Source: Ephemerocybe angulata (Eukaryota; Basidiomycota; Agaricomycetes; Agaricales; Psathyrellaceae). From it: a stretch of DNA of 64,000 nt. Location of the stretch: contig JAACJK010000067.1 of assembly GCA_013368325.1 (NCBI GenBank), forward strand, positions 124,001 to 188,000, read 5' to 3'. The notes below the pieces were generated by a model. The model worked only from the letters and a program-made list of their open reading frames with translations. It searched no databases and was not told the DNA's origin. Below, one piece after another: positions 1-10,321 of this stretch. Positions within the stretch are counted from its first letter, which is position 1. Each line of letters opens with the position of its first letter. The position numbers were made by a program, and so were the translations under genes.

Positions 1-674
1 CTTCGACCAGAAGACTGCTGGTTATTACACTTCCGTCTTGTACGTCGTACAAGCTGAATATTCGTTCGTGGACTAAATTTTACCCTCCAGCGGTTTCCTC
101 AACATTGTCACCCGTCCATTTGGTGGATACGTCGGTGATGTCGTCTACCGGCGCTGGGGCACTGCAGGCAAGAAGTGGTGGACGCTCGCTTGCGGACTGA
201 TTATGGGCGCGAGTACGATTGGTGGTGGCTTCTACCTCACCGGCACCACCGTTCCTCACCGTACGTCCCGACATCACCCAGCCACCGGCGCTCTCGGTAC
301 TGAAAAATACCTTCCTTTTAGTCGCCATCGTCATGGGTGTCTTCTGTGTCGCTGCCATATTCTCAGAGCTTGGAAATGGCGCCAACTTCGCCCTCGTTCC
401 GCATTGCAACGCCTACAACAACGTGAGTTCCGTGGCTTATCTATCCCCCTCATACCCGCCCTGCGAGTCGTTTTTGGTCCGGATTTCCATTAATGGCCTA
501 TATTTTTCTTTACAGGGCGTCATGTCAGGCATTGTCGGCGCCGCAGGAAACACTGGGGGCATCCTTTTCACCCTCATCTTCCGTATGCAGCCTGCGAAGG
601 CGTGGTGGATCATGGGGGTCGTCTGCGTTGCTATCAACGCAGGTTTGGCGGTGATTCCAGTACCAAAACTCTGA
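1..674 (+). CDS. Nitrate/nitrite porter (NNP/NRT2-type MFS), 3' part only
   Basis: This is the C-terminal part of a plasma-membrane nitrate/nitrite importer of the major facilitator superfamily; the 5' part lies outside the window. Exons are 1-39, 91-260, 322-422 and 516-674, giving 155 residues in one frame to the TGA at 672. The NNP signature is visible: a GFLNIVTRPFGG stretch, then GNGANFALVPHCN and GIVGAAGNTGG, followed by a last hydrophobic helix and a short tail. The intron at 261-321 (61 nt) is needed to keep frame. The gene runs in the same direction as the nitrate reductase 571 bp downstream, the usual basidiomycete nitrate-cluster arrangement; a nitrite reductase would be expected further left, which I cannot see. 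Family assignment is firm; the exact substrate is inferred from the neighbour. Confidence 0.92.
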
Positions 675-1245
675 ATGTAGATAGATGTTATCTTCCCGTC
701 CTTTCATCTTGTCCACTATCTTTTGATTACGTACCGTACTCATTTGTTCACTTGCGGCGGATTGGCTTCAAAATCGGTACCTGTAAACTTATTCTGTCAA
801 TGTGAGAACACAAAGCTATGGCCGCTCCCGGGCCGTCTACTTGGGACGACTATCTGGCACACGATAAGATGGATAGAGAACTTGAGAAGAAAGATTAGAT
901 ATTCCAGGAGGTCCTTCTATCTCTCAAAATATACTATCCCATATCAGGTCTATTTGTTGCGCTCCAAAGGAGTGGGTCGCTTCCCCGAAAGCGCTGGTGA
1001 GAAGGTCAGATTCGATTAATCCGTTTGCCAGATGCACGCACGTACGGGGAGGCTCCCCAACATCTCGTTAGCCATTGGCTGCCGAAAACCCGAAACCGCC
1101 GTGAAGAGGGTCGCACCTGTTTGATCTAGATTTGAGGGTTCTGGACGGAGAGGGTATCAGACCTTTCCCCCCCACCCACCTCGCCACCTTGTTCCACCAC
1201 CCCAGCCTTTCCCCTCCTCACCAACGAGATAGTCACTTTGCTATC
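675..1245. promoter_or_regulatory. Nitrate reductase upstream region with clustered GATA motifs
   Basis: No gene is seen in this 571-bp interval. HGATAR motifs, the consensus bound by AreA/Nit2-type nitrogen GATA factors, occur as AGATAG on the minus strand at 850-855 and CGATAA at 862-867, with a near-match GGATAG at 871-876 and another AGATAG at about 679. Three sites within about 27 bp upstream of a nitrate reductase fit nitrogen-metabolite control. That role is inferred from motif and context, not shown. Confidence 0.45.
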
Positions 1246-4200
1246 ATGGACAAGCTTCAAAAGCGCCTCAGCCAACTCAGGAACTTCAACAAAAAGCCAG
1301 ACCGAAAGCCAGCTGCTGACACTAACCCGAGTTCATCTGCGAGCTCTGAGGGTTCTAAGTCGCAGTCGGCACTCTCCTCGTCGAACGTATCCAGTGGACC
1401 TGACAGCCCGGCCTCTGGGACATTGCCAGAGCCCTTCTACCCAGTCTCCCTTGGGGATGCTGCGAGCGACCTTCCAGTTGTCTTGGGAAAGATTCCCGAG
1501 AACCTCGGAGTCCCAGCCATCCCAGCAGTCGGCGCGCCCGAAGCTATTGATACACAGGACAAGTGAGTTCGCATACTTCAAAGTAGACCCGTTGGTTGAC
1601 CGTTCCGATTCCATCGTGGCAGAGGGACGCCGGACAAATGGGTGCCCAGGGACCCTCGCATGGTCCGTCTAACGGGGAAGCATCCTTTCAACGCTGAAGC
1701 GAAGTTATCCGACCTGTATAGCCAAGGGTTCTTCACCTCGACGAATCTCTTCTTCGTCCGAAACCATGGCGCCGTACCCGAAGTGGACATCGAAAAGGCG
1801 AAGAATTGGCAGGTCGAGATCAATGGGTAAGCACATATCTAGTCCGGGCGTTTGTCGAGCTTAACAAGGATCGCCAGATTGTGCAACAACCCAGTGTCGT
1901 TTTCGGTTGACGATCTTCGGCGAACTTTCGAAGTCATCACAATCCCCATCACCTTGGTTTGCGCAGGAAACAGGCGAAAGGAGCAGAACGTCGTCCAGAA
2001 ATCGCTCGGATTCAGCTGGGGCGCGGCGGGCATCTCGACAGCACTCTTCACGGGCGTGCGCCTCGCCGACGTGCTCAACTTCGTGCATCCACAAAAGGGT
2101 GCAAAACATGTAGTATTCGAGGGCGCGGATGACCTTCCCAACGGCCACTATGGTACAAGGTTAGTCCATCTTCGAGTATCGCTGTGTGCGTACCGAAAGG
2201 CGACTGACGGGACCCTAGCCAATTGGCGAGTTGGGCAAGAGATCGCAAACGAGGGATGCTGTTAGCGTGGGCGATGAATGGGAAAGCGTCAGTGACGCTT
2301 GCTTATTACGCCGATCTCGAATCCGACTCACCTGAATCTCCCACCATAGGTTGGAACCCGATCACGGCTTCCCCTTGCGCCTCGTCGTCCCCGGGCAAAT
2401 TGGAGGCCGTTCCGTGAAATGGCTCACCAAGATCGAGTTGTCGAGCATCGAGAGCCAGCATCACCTCCACTTCCACGACAACAAAGTTCTTCCGATGCCT
2501 GTGGGTCCCGATCAGGCGAGAGCCGAGACGCAGTGGTGGTACGATCCTAGGTGTGGTCTGAGCATATACAGATAGACAGTCGACTGGGAGACTGAGCGTA
2601 CCTTCATCACAGATACATCATTCGCGACTTGAACGTCAACAGCGCGATCGCGACTCCCGACCACGACCAGGTCCTCGCAGCTACTTCCGATTCCGAAGAA
2701 GCTACCTTCGTCCTGCAAGGATACGCCTACGCCGGAGGGGGCCGCCGAGTCTGCCGTGTTGAGATCACCTTGGACGAAGGCACCAGTTGGAGCCTCGCAG
2801 AGATCAAGTATCCCGAGGATCTGTTCCGTGAAGTCACCCACGACGACCCAGTCTACGGCAGAATCGACCTCACAGAGGAAGACACGTGCTTCTGCTGGTG
2901 CTTCTGGTCGTACGCGGTCAAGGTAGCGGATTTGTCGAAGGCTTCATCAATCGCTGTGCGGGCGATGGACGAGAGTCTCGCGCTTCAACCACGAGACATG
3001 TACTGGAACGCGACGGGGATGATGAACAACTGGTGGTTCCGCGTCGTCATCCACCACCTGGACAACAACACGATGAAGTTTGAGCACCCTACGAGTACGT
3101 CCTCTCACCTAAAGAGACTTCGATGCCGTGCTGACCTGGGTCTACAGTGGCCGGAGCCCAGCCGGGTGGATGGATGCAGAGGCTGAAGGATCTGGGAATT
3201 GACCCGACCAAGCCCATTTTCGGGGCAGCATCGACCTCCGACGCCGGAAATGTCGCCCCAGTTGAGTCCGCCAATGATGTCCCAATGACCAAGGCAGGCG
3301 TTACACGGAAGATTGCGTTGTCTGAGCTCGCCGAGCATGCAGGGCCAGAGAACCCATGGTTCGTCGTCCGAGGAGAGGTGAGTCGTCTGCGCCGTCATTT
3401 CTAGCGGTTACTGAGCGCTTCGCAGGTGTACGACGCGACTGAGTACTTGTCTGAGCACCCTGGCGGCCCACAGAGTATCACCCTCGTGGCGGGCGACGAT
3501 GCCACAGACGACTTCATGGCCATCCACAGTGCCGATGCACGCCGGAAGTTGGCCGAGTACCACATTGGTACGCTGGAAGCCTCAGGGGATGCTCCGGAGA
3601 AAGAGAAAGATGTCGTCGAGGATTCTGCGATATTCTTGCACCGCAAGAAGTGGAAGAAATCGGCGTTGGTCTCTGTGAAAGACGTATCGAAAGATTCCAA
3701 GGTCTTCCGTTTCGCACTAGACAACGTCGAGCAGGCGCTTGGGTTACCCACCGGCCAGCACGTATACGTTCGGCTCAGGCGTAAGACGGAGAAAGGCGGG
3801 GAAAAGGTTCCAGAAGGCGAACTGGTTCAACGTGCCTACACACCTCTATCTCGAGAGACGGACAAGGGCTTTATCGACATGCTAGTCAAGTGGGTTCAGC
3901 TCAGCAACGTTCTATCAGGTTTAGGTCCGGTCGACTCACATTCATCTTAGGATATACTACCCAAGCAATGTTTTCCCCTCCGGAGGAAAGATGACTCTCG
4001 GGTTCTCCGAGCTACAAATTGGCGACGAAGTAGAGTTCAAGGGACCGATCGGCCACTTCACCTGGCTCGGAGACGGTAAGGCAACGATTCACGGAAAGGT
4101 GCACACCGTCCGCCAGGTTGGCTTGGTCTGCGCGGGAAGCGGAATCACTCCCATCCTCCAGGTTCTCCGGGGAGTATTCGAGGACGAGTCCGACACATCG

Positions 4201-4560
4201 ACTGAGGTGTGGGTCATTGACGTGAACAGGTTCGCCGACGACATCCTATGCAAGGATGAGTTGGATGTGTGGGCAAAGAAGCATCCTTCACGTTTGCACC
4301 TGCGCTACTCGCTGACTGGGAAACCTGTTCCAGAGGGTTGGAGTCATTCAGTGGGGAGGATGGACGGTGATATGATGAAGGCGTACCTCCCTCGGCCCAG
4401 CGACGAAGGTATCGTGTGCATCTGTGGCCCCCCACAGATGGAACAGTCCGGCAAAGGTACGCTTTTCTGCCTCTCTGGAGGATCCGAACCTGAATACCGT
4501 GGTGCAGACGCTTTAATGTTGTTTGGATGGCAGCCTTCGACACAGATTGTGATCTTTTGA
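1246..4560 (+). CDS. Assimilatory nitrate reductase (Mo-pterin / cytochrome b5 / FAD-NAD(P)H)
   Basis: Reduces nitrate to nitrite with NAD(P)H in the cytosol, the first committed step of nitrate assimilation. Ten exons (1246-1562, 1623-1826, 1878-2159, 2219-2287, 2350-2550, 2613-3094, 3148-3377, 3426-3889, 3951-4456, 4508-4560) join to 935 codons without a break. A Ser/Pro-rich tail (about residues 1-100) precedes the sulfite-oxidase-type molybdopterin domain, whose ligand Cys lies in VCAGNRR (about C202), then the dimerisation domain. The cytochrome b5 domain has EHPGG with haem His near 606 and a second His near 629. The FAD domain has RAYTP (about 732), and the NAD domain has GLVCAGSGITP (about 807), CGPPQM (about 906) and a C-terminal FxF-like end (QIVIF). 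The start is the first ATG after an in-frame stop region. All key residues are present, so it looks functional. Confidence 0.97.
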
Positions 4561-5375
4561 ATCAATTCTTCCTCTTGTCATATGGTCATGAGTGTTGTTC
4601 GACATAAACTTGCAATTCACCAGTTAGTCGCCTTCGGGAACATGAAATTCGGCCTCGTCGATGTCAAATGCCAACCGAGCGTCGAAGTAAGAGGTGAAGT
4701 TGAGACAACTATAACTTCAGGCTCGTCCTCGTCCTCATGCTCATCCTCGTCCTTGTCCTCATGTTCGTCCCTGTCCTCCTTGTCCTCCTCCTCCTCCATG
4801 TTCTCCTCCTCATTCTTCTCATTCTCCTCGTTCTCCTCCGCGTTCTCCTCCTCTTCCTCACCACTAAGCCCATTGAGTCAACTTTCAACTGCCATGTTGG
4901 GTATCTTGGACTGGCCAATTGGCCCGGTAACGTCTAGTTTGAACCTGGCCTGGAGGTTCTCACTGTCGAAAGCGATCTCTCCTGCACAGGAGTCACGACC
5001 GAGGTAAAGCATGCACACCTCAATCTGCTCCTGGGCGAACTTTTGTTGGTTAGCCCGCGCGTATAGTCGGAACCCTCGCACGACGCACGACGCGGAATCA
5101 ATGATCAATGATCATGCTTGTAAGCCCTAACCCCACCGCCCAAACGGCTGCTCAGCGCTCAGGCCTTCAGTCCTCTCTGTCCATCGCGAGCGCCATGTCA
5201 AGGCACGCCCCAATCGCGGTCCAGCGAGGAATCGGTATAGCACGAGCCCCAACGAGCACGACGACGATTCCACGGCGTCGACACCCGCGAGCTCGACGAT
5301 ATCTCACCGCCTCTTGAGGAACCAATTGAAGCCGCCCAGGGTCACGGTGAGTAAAAATACTCGCAGATAAGAGTC
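4561..5375. repeat. Downstream of nitrate reductase: (TCC/TCN) low-complexity tract, no clear gene
   Basis: From about 4720 to 4862 the plus strand is an imperfect TCC/TCG/TCA microsatellite. On the minus strand the same tract reads as a Glu/Asp-rich run in the frame of a short open stretch at 4878-5108, but a TGA separates the two and I find no consensus intron to remove it. A long Ser/Cys reading on the plus strand is a by-product of the repeat. The acidic reading could be a decayed gene for a protein with an acidic tail; I do not recognise it. Confidence 0.5.
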
Positions 5376-6085
5376 ATGGCTTACCATGGTTCACTACCTC
5401 CCACAGTAGCGTCGCACCAGCACCGACGACGATTCCAAGGGCTACAGGAGCCCGTCGACATCGCTTTCCCCAGGTGGACACCCGCCGGATGCTGGAGACT
5501 TCAGCGCAACTTCAGCGCGGCTTCCAGGTCGTGGTTGCGCATGGATGACGACGTGGCCGCCGTGTCAAAAGACATGGTGCAGGTGGTGCGGGGGCTGGTG
5601 CGAGTGGTGCTGCGAGCGAGGATGGGGTGGAAGTGGTTGAGGTCGGTGATGATTAGGCACCTATTTGTATACCCGACGACGAAGAAGACGATGAGGACGT
5701 GAACGTACCCGAACCGGAAGATTCACGCACAGCAGCCGTCGCCGCGATCCTCGAGATTATACCCGGCGCCGAGCCTGAACCCCTCCTCAACCTCATCGAG
5801 ACGCACCTCCCCACATACGTACCCATTGGACTGTCCAGGCGAACGGACGAACTACAGCACCGCTGCACTCGAATCGCTCCAATCATCCTTAGCCATCGTC
5901 ATGTTGGCTGTAGTATATGGTCTCCAGGTACGGCGAGCTCTTCGCTTTCCTAACTATCGGAACTGACCCCAAACTGAAAGTCCGTTTACGCAGTCGACCC
6001 ACCCTCGTCCTTCGTCGCTTTATCCACCCATAATCTTCGAGCCACGGATCCATCCAACCGCATAGCAAACGCGTCAAAAGCATTC
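5376..6085 (+). pseudogene. Possible decayed fragment with CUE-like helix segment
   Basis: One plus-strand frame (5699-5900) encodes an acidic start followed by a stretch resembling a CUE-type ubiquitin-binding helix bundle, with AILEIIPGAEPEPLLNLIE as its core. Such N-terminal segments occur in fungal RNF216/TRIAD3-like RBR ubiquitin ligases. The frame cannot be continued: stops and frame changes follow, and no RING cysteines are seen before the next gene on the other strand. I read this as a truncated or decayed copy, or an unannotatable small gene. The family link is a suggestion from pattern only. Confidence 0.3.
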
Positions 6086-6091
6086 AACTCG

Positions 6092-6671
6092 TTAATACTT
6101 CACTGAGGTAGCCGAAACCACATTTCCAACGAAGCGATTTACCTGGCAGTGAATCGTGAACCCAAGAATGAAGGCGGCTGTTGCTAACAGTGAATTGCCC
6201 CATATTTCGAAAACGTACTTGATTGGCCCGGGCTAGGTTGGCTTTCGCAGTCTCGTGGGCAGCTTGCGCACTAGCTGCCTTAGACTTTTCTGCCGTATGT
6301 AGGCGCCTTCGCTCTCCCTTCTCCGCCTCCTCTGCCTCCTCCGCTGCATTTTTTGCGCCTTTCAGCCTCGCCTTCTCCGCTGCTTCTGCCTTCTGGCGCG
6401 CCGTCCTTACAGATGTCTCTGCGGTCTTCGTCGCCTTTGCAAATGCTATCTCCGCCTTCTGGACTGCTTTTACCAACTTTTCAATTGGCTTCACTCCCTT
6501 TTCCTTCGCCTCCTTGACTTCCTTCCTTTCTTGGCGCTCCCTTTTGTGTTTCTCGCCAGGGAGTTCCATAGCCTCAACTTCTGAGCAAACATCGTCGATG
6601 AACGCTCGAAATTCCTCCCCAAGTTCAATTGTCGTTCGTTCAAGAAGGTTAAGAGTAGGGTCAGTGTGCAT
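6092..6671 (-). CDS. Small charged coiled-coil protein, unknown
   Basis: Two exons, 6671-6219 and 6142-6092, joined by an intron with GTACGT donor and CCAG acceptor, give about 167 residues. The protein is dominated by a Lys/Glu/Ala-rich heptad region (about residues 45-145) predicted to form one long coiled coil. The N-terminus has a Leu/Glu/Phe pattern that could be a short helical domain. The start is the first ATG; a start further upstream in another exon is possible. The opposite strand is also open over much of the length (6223-6879), which weakens the call. I do not recognise a family. It faces the CUE-like fragment tail to tail. Confidence 0.4.
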
Positions 6672-6942
6672 TCTTAGCTTCGCCAATGCGTGCCACCGGC
6701 AACAGACTGAAAGGATGGAGAGTACACGTTGTGTATGGTCGGGTTTGAGAAGGAGGGAATCGAATACAGGTAGGGCTTTCGACGGCGAATCTGATATAAT
6801 GTCACTCGGGCTTCCCTCTATCTGTATTGGCTCCCCGACCCTCTCGCATTATAAAACGAACGCTGAAGCAGCTATGTAATCTCATATCCTCTCCCTCCTC
6901 CACCGCTTTATCCATCTGCGTCTGAAATCAACACACCACACC

Positions 6943-7861
6943 ATGTCCGCCGCCCCGCTCAACTTCAAGGTCAAACACCTCAACCCACCCACCGGTACGC
7001 ACTCCTTCCCGTCCCATTCAATCACTCAGTCTGAACACTCCCAGAGAACGAAATAGACCGCATCGTCGATCTCTTTAAAGCCGCCTTCAATGGTACGTAT
7101 TCCCCCGTCCCTCCTCAACCACTATTTCTTACCACGAACATCGACTGACTCACCTCACCTCTCCCAGGAGACCAATTCGGCGCTGTCCTCTCGCACGGCG
7201 AAGGCCTCAACGAACTCCAGCTCCGCGCCTGCGTCGGCGCCGCCTCTATCGGAGGGACGATCCACGTCGCTGTCCTCCCGCACGAGGAGGGAAAGGAGGA
7301 TGAGATTGTGGGCGCGGCGGTATGGTTCGCCCCCGGGCAGGTGATCAACTCCACGTACGTGCGCATTGAGCTGGTGGGATGAGAGCTGACGCCTGTGCGC
7401 GTTGTAGGGCGGAGCAGAGAGCTGCGGGGTGGGATCAGTTTCTGCAGGCTGGGAGCGAGGGGTTGAGGAAGTGGTGGAACGATTACGTGCGTCCTTTCCC
7501 TTCTCCCTTCTCCCTTCACATGCGCACCCGCTAACCCCGCCTCTAGTTCATCCCCCTCATCACGAAACACGCCGCCGACCCCACCGTCTTCGGTGGCCCC
7601 TCCATCTACCCTACCAAAACCTGGTACCTCCACCTCTTCGCCACCCTGGCCGCATACCAGAAACGCGGCATCGCACGCGCCCTCATCGCCCACGCCGAGG
7701 CCCTTGCAAAGGAGAGTGGGGCTATGCTCGTGCTGGAGACTGCGACGGAAGTCGATGTTATGATTTATGAGAGGATGGGGTTTGAGGTGAGGAGGAAGGT
7801 GGAGGTGCATAGTCCGGTTGGGGACGCGAGGTTGTGGTTTATGAGGAAGGAGACGGCGTAG
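6943..7861 (+). CDS. GNAT-family N-acetyltransferase
   Basis: Transfers an acetyl group from acetyl-CoA to an unknown amine. Exons 6943-6994, 7045-7092, 7168-7354, 7408-7486 and 7547-7861 join to 226 residues. The last exon carries the GNAT core: strand (TWYLHLFATL), the acetyl-CoA pyrophosphate loop YQKRGIARALI (R/QxxGxG/A pattern, about residues 158-168), and the final strand with YERMGFEV. This resembles the many single-domain GNATs of agaricomycetes whose substrates (amines, antibiotics or small metabolites) are not known. No targeting signal is visible. The gene starts 272 bp after the coiled-coil gene's 5' end, so the two are divergent. Confidence 0.9.
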
Positions 7862-8887
7862 GGGTGGTGTAAGTAGGTATATGTGTATTTCTGTCTGTGT
7901 ATTATATGTCGGTTGCGGCTGTACTCTGGAGTTGAGGGAATGTGCGCGTACCGCTGGTCTGGTTAAAAAAGATTGCGCGGACTAATGGGGACTGCCTGAA
8001 CTTGGCGCCCAAGGAGTTGGTTAGGAGATGTCAAAGAAGGGGACGTGTCTGATCCAGAGGTTCTCCAGGGAAGCCAGAGTGCCCAGACTGGACAGGAAGG
8101 CATCGTAGTTGGCATAAGTACTTGGGGTCGCCTCGAGCTAGATTCGGAGCAAGCCCCTTGCTCGGGCCGGCTTGGGCTCGAAAACGCCTCCCAAAAAGGC
8201 GTTTGTTTGGTTTAACCAAACATCGAAAGAAGTGGGCGCGGAACGAACCTAGCCTGGAGCAGATACAGTATTCCTATTTGTCAATGTTTAAAAGTGAGGG
8301 CGATAGTTGGGCCGCCGCTGCGCTGCTGTTGTTTCCGACCTTTGACCTACCTGGTGAATGGTCATTGAACTACTCTGGTCTCTAACCGGTACCTGCTGGA
8401 CATTCCTGAACCTTTGAAAGGTGATCTTTGGTAGATCCGAACGGCCTAGGTCCCTCGCTAGAAAGCCTGGCGACACCAATGCCCTCGCAATCACAATCTC
8501 ATTTCTTCGCGGCTAGACCTGGCTAGACACAGAAACCCACGAGAAAGCGGAACGGACTCATTCGCTCTCAGTCTGGGTCGAAGAAATCGTCACCTTACTC
8601 GGATATGTATATCAGATCATGGCCACCCGGATTACACCCGAAATCCGGAAAGAATGGCTAGTGCACATCTGCGAGTTCCTACACCAAGCAAATGGTTAGG
8701 CGCTTGAATAACGGAAAGACCGGCTGTACTTTTCCTGGGCTAGTAAGTCAATGGCGCTAGCTTCGATGCGAAGCAGTCACGTATATATGGAGGGACACAG
8801 GACGGACGCTGTTTCCATACTGCTCAAGCATCTACTTCCCAGCTCGCAAGATCACCTTCCCCCCCTTCTTACCAATAATCTATCAGA
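7862..8887. other. Intergenic, with a run of three short hairpins
   Basis: No coding signal is convincing here. Between 8150 and 8222 three perfect short inverted repeats lie end to end: GAGCAAG/CTTGCTC with a CCC loop, AAACGCCT (8182-8189)/AGGCGTTT (8197-8204), and TGTTTGGT (8204-8211)/ACCAAACA (8215-8222). The 3' part is the promoter of the oxidoreductase gene. Confidence 0.5.
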
Positions 8888-10188
8888 ATGGCGTCCACCT
8901 CACAGAAAGCCCTCTTGCTCGCAAAGAAATTCGGTGGCTTCACATTGACATCCTCCTTCCCTGTGCCCAAACCGAAAAAGAACGAAGTTCTCGTCAAGGT
9001 CCACGCCGCGGCCCTCAATCCTATCGACTGGAAGATTCAGAAGTATGGGCTTTTCATTGAAAATTTCCCCGCTGTCCTCGGTGCCGATGTCGCTGGAGAG
9101 GTCGTCGAGCTCGGTGATGACGTCTCTAGATCCCCGGTGAAGGTCGCAATTGGCGACAGAGTGTAAGTTCCCATGAGAATGTGTTCCTAACATCAACGCT
9201 GATTTCGTGCTTTGACAATACTTTAGGTTCTTCCAGAGCCCTTACAATGGGAATGAGTATGCTGGGTTTCAGCAGTACGCACTTGGGGAGATCTTTACTC
9301 TCGCAAAGGTTTGTGCCACACTCTTCATCATATTTCCTTTCCTCAATGGGTCCTCATGTAGATCCCCGCGAACATCTCATACGATGAAGCAGCAACCATT
9401 CCCGGCGCATTCACGGCAGCCTACATTGGACTATACAACGTCCATCCCTACGGCTTTGGGTTCAAGGCCCCAGTAAAGGAGGGTGGTAAGAGAAAGTACA
9501 CTGGGGTACCCATCGTCATTCTTGGGGGGTCGAGTTCGGTTGGCCAATATGGTAAGCTTTTGAGAATCTTTGGTAAGTACAACAGCGCTAATACCAAGAA
9601 TTCGAACAGCAATCCAGCTTGCCAAGCTCTCAGGATTCAGCCCCATCATCACCACGGCTTCTCCAAAGCACGCCGACCAACTGAAAGCACTCGGAGCCAC
9701 TGTTGTCCTCGACCGCAAAAATCCCTTGACCAAGGAGAGCATTTCCGCCATTACAAACGTCCCTATCAACGCTGTATACGACACAGTCTCGGTACCGGAG
9801 ACGCAGAGTGCTGGGCTGGATATCCTGGAGTCCGGTGGCCAGATCGTCGTCACCTTGCCGCTTGGTCCGGGATTAGAAGACAGGGCCTCAAAAGAGAAGA
9901 AGAAATTCGCAATGATCCAGGGCTCGAAGCTCCTCCCGCACAATGTGGAGCTGTTTAGAGACGCTTGGCCACACCTTACTTCGTTCCTTGAAGAAGGAAT
10001 CCTCAAGGTACGTTCAAGGATTTCGATTTCTTTGTTTCGCTTCTGAAAAGATACCTTCTCCACCTTAGCCTAATCGTTTAGAAGTTCTTCCTGGAGGCTT
10101 GAACGGCATCGCGCAGGGTTTGGAGAGGATGGAGGCCAATAAAGTCTCTGGGTTCAAACTCGTCGCGCGTCCCCAGGAAACCGCCTAA
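8888..10188 (+). CDS. Zinc-lacking medium-chain oxidoreductase (quinone/enoyl-reductase-like MDR)
   Basis: Probable NADPH-dependent reductase of quinones or activated alkenes. Exons 8888-9162, 9227-9308, 9362-9551, 9610-10007 and 10069-10188 give 354 residues, a normal family length. The GroES-like N-terminal half includes VKVHAAALNPIDWK and VLGADVAGEV; the Rossmann half starts at GGSSSVGQY (about 174-182), followed by an ITTAS NADP-site-like stretch. No structural-zinc cysteine cluster is seen, which points to the QOR/toxD-like enoyl reductase branch. Such enzymes can act in secondary metabolism, but there is no PKS or other biosynthetic gene nearby. It converges with the 7-TM gene, whose stop is only 133 bp away. 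Confidence 0.92.
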
Positions 10189-10321
10189 AGATCGATCTTT
10201 TACGTATTCTAATTTGCAATGTACAGCTACATAATTTATGGGGATCCACCATTCACGTCCTTATAAGCGCCCGTCAAGACGCGCTGGACACACGGCACCT
10301 CGACACATAAACAAACAGGTA

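Noticed and set aside
261..281. 21-nt micro-intron GTACGT...CCCAG in the nitrate porter
   Set aside because: It does not restore the frame; the 61-nt intron ending at 321 does.
4582..5007. Serine-run protein downstream of nitrate reductase
   Set aside because: Composition comes entirely from the TCC-type microsatellite; nothing conserved on either side.
6223..6879. 218-codon plus-strand frame, Ala/Ser/Phe-rich
   Set aside because: Mirror of the Lys/Glu/Ala coiled-coil gene; the minus strand has an ATG, a spliceable intron and a proper stop.
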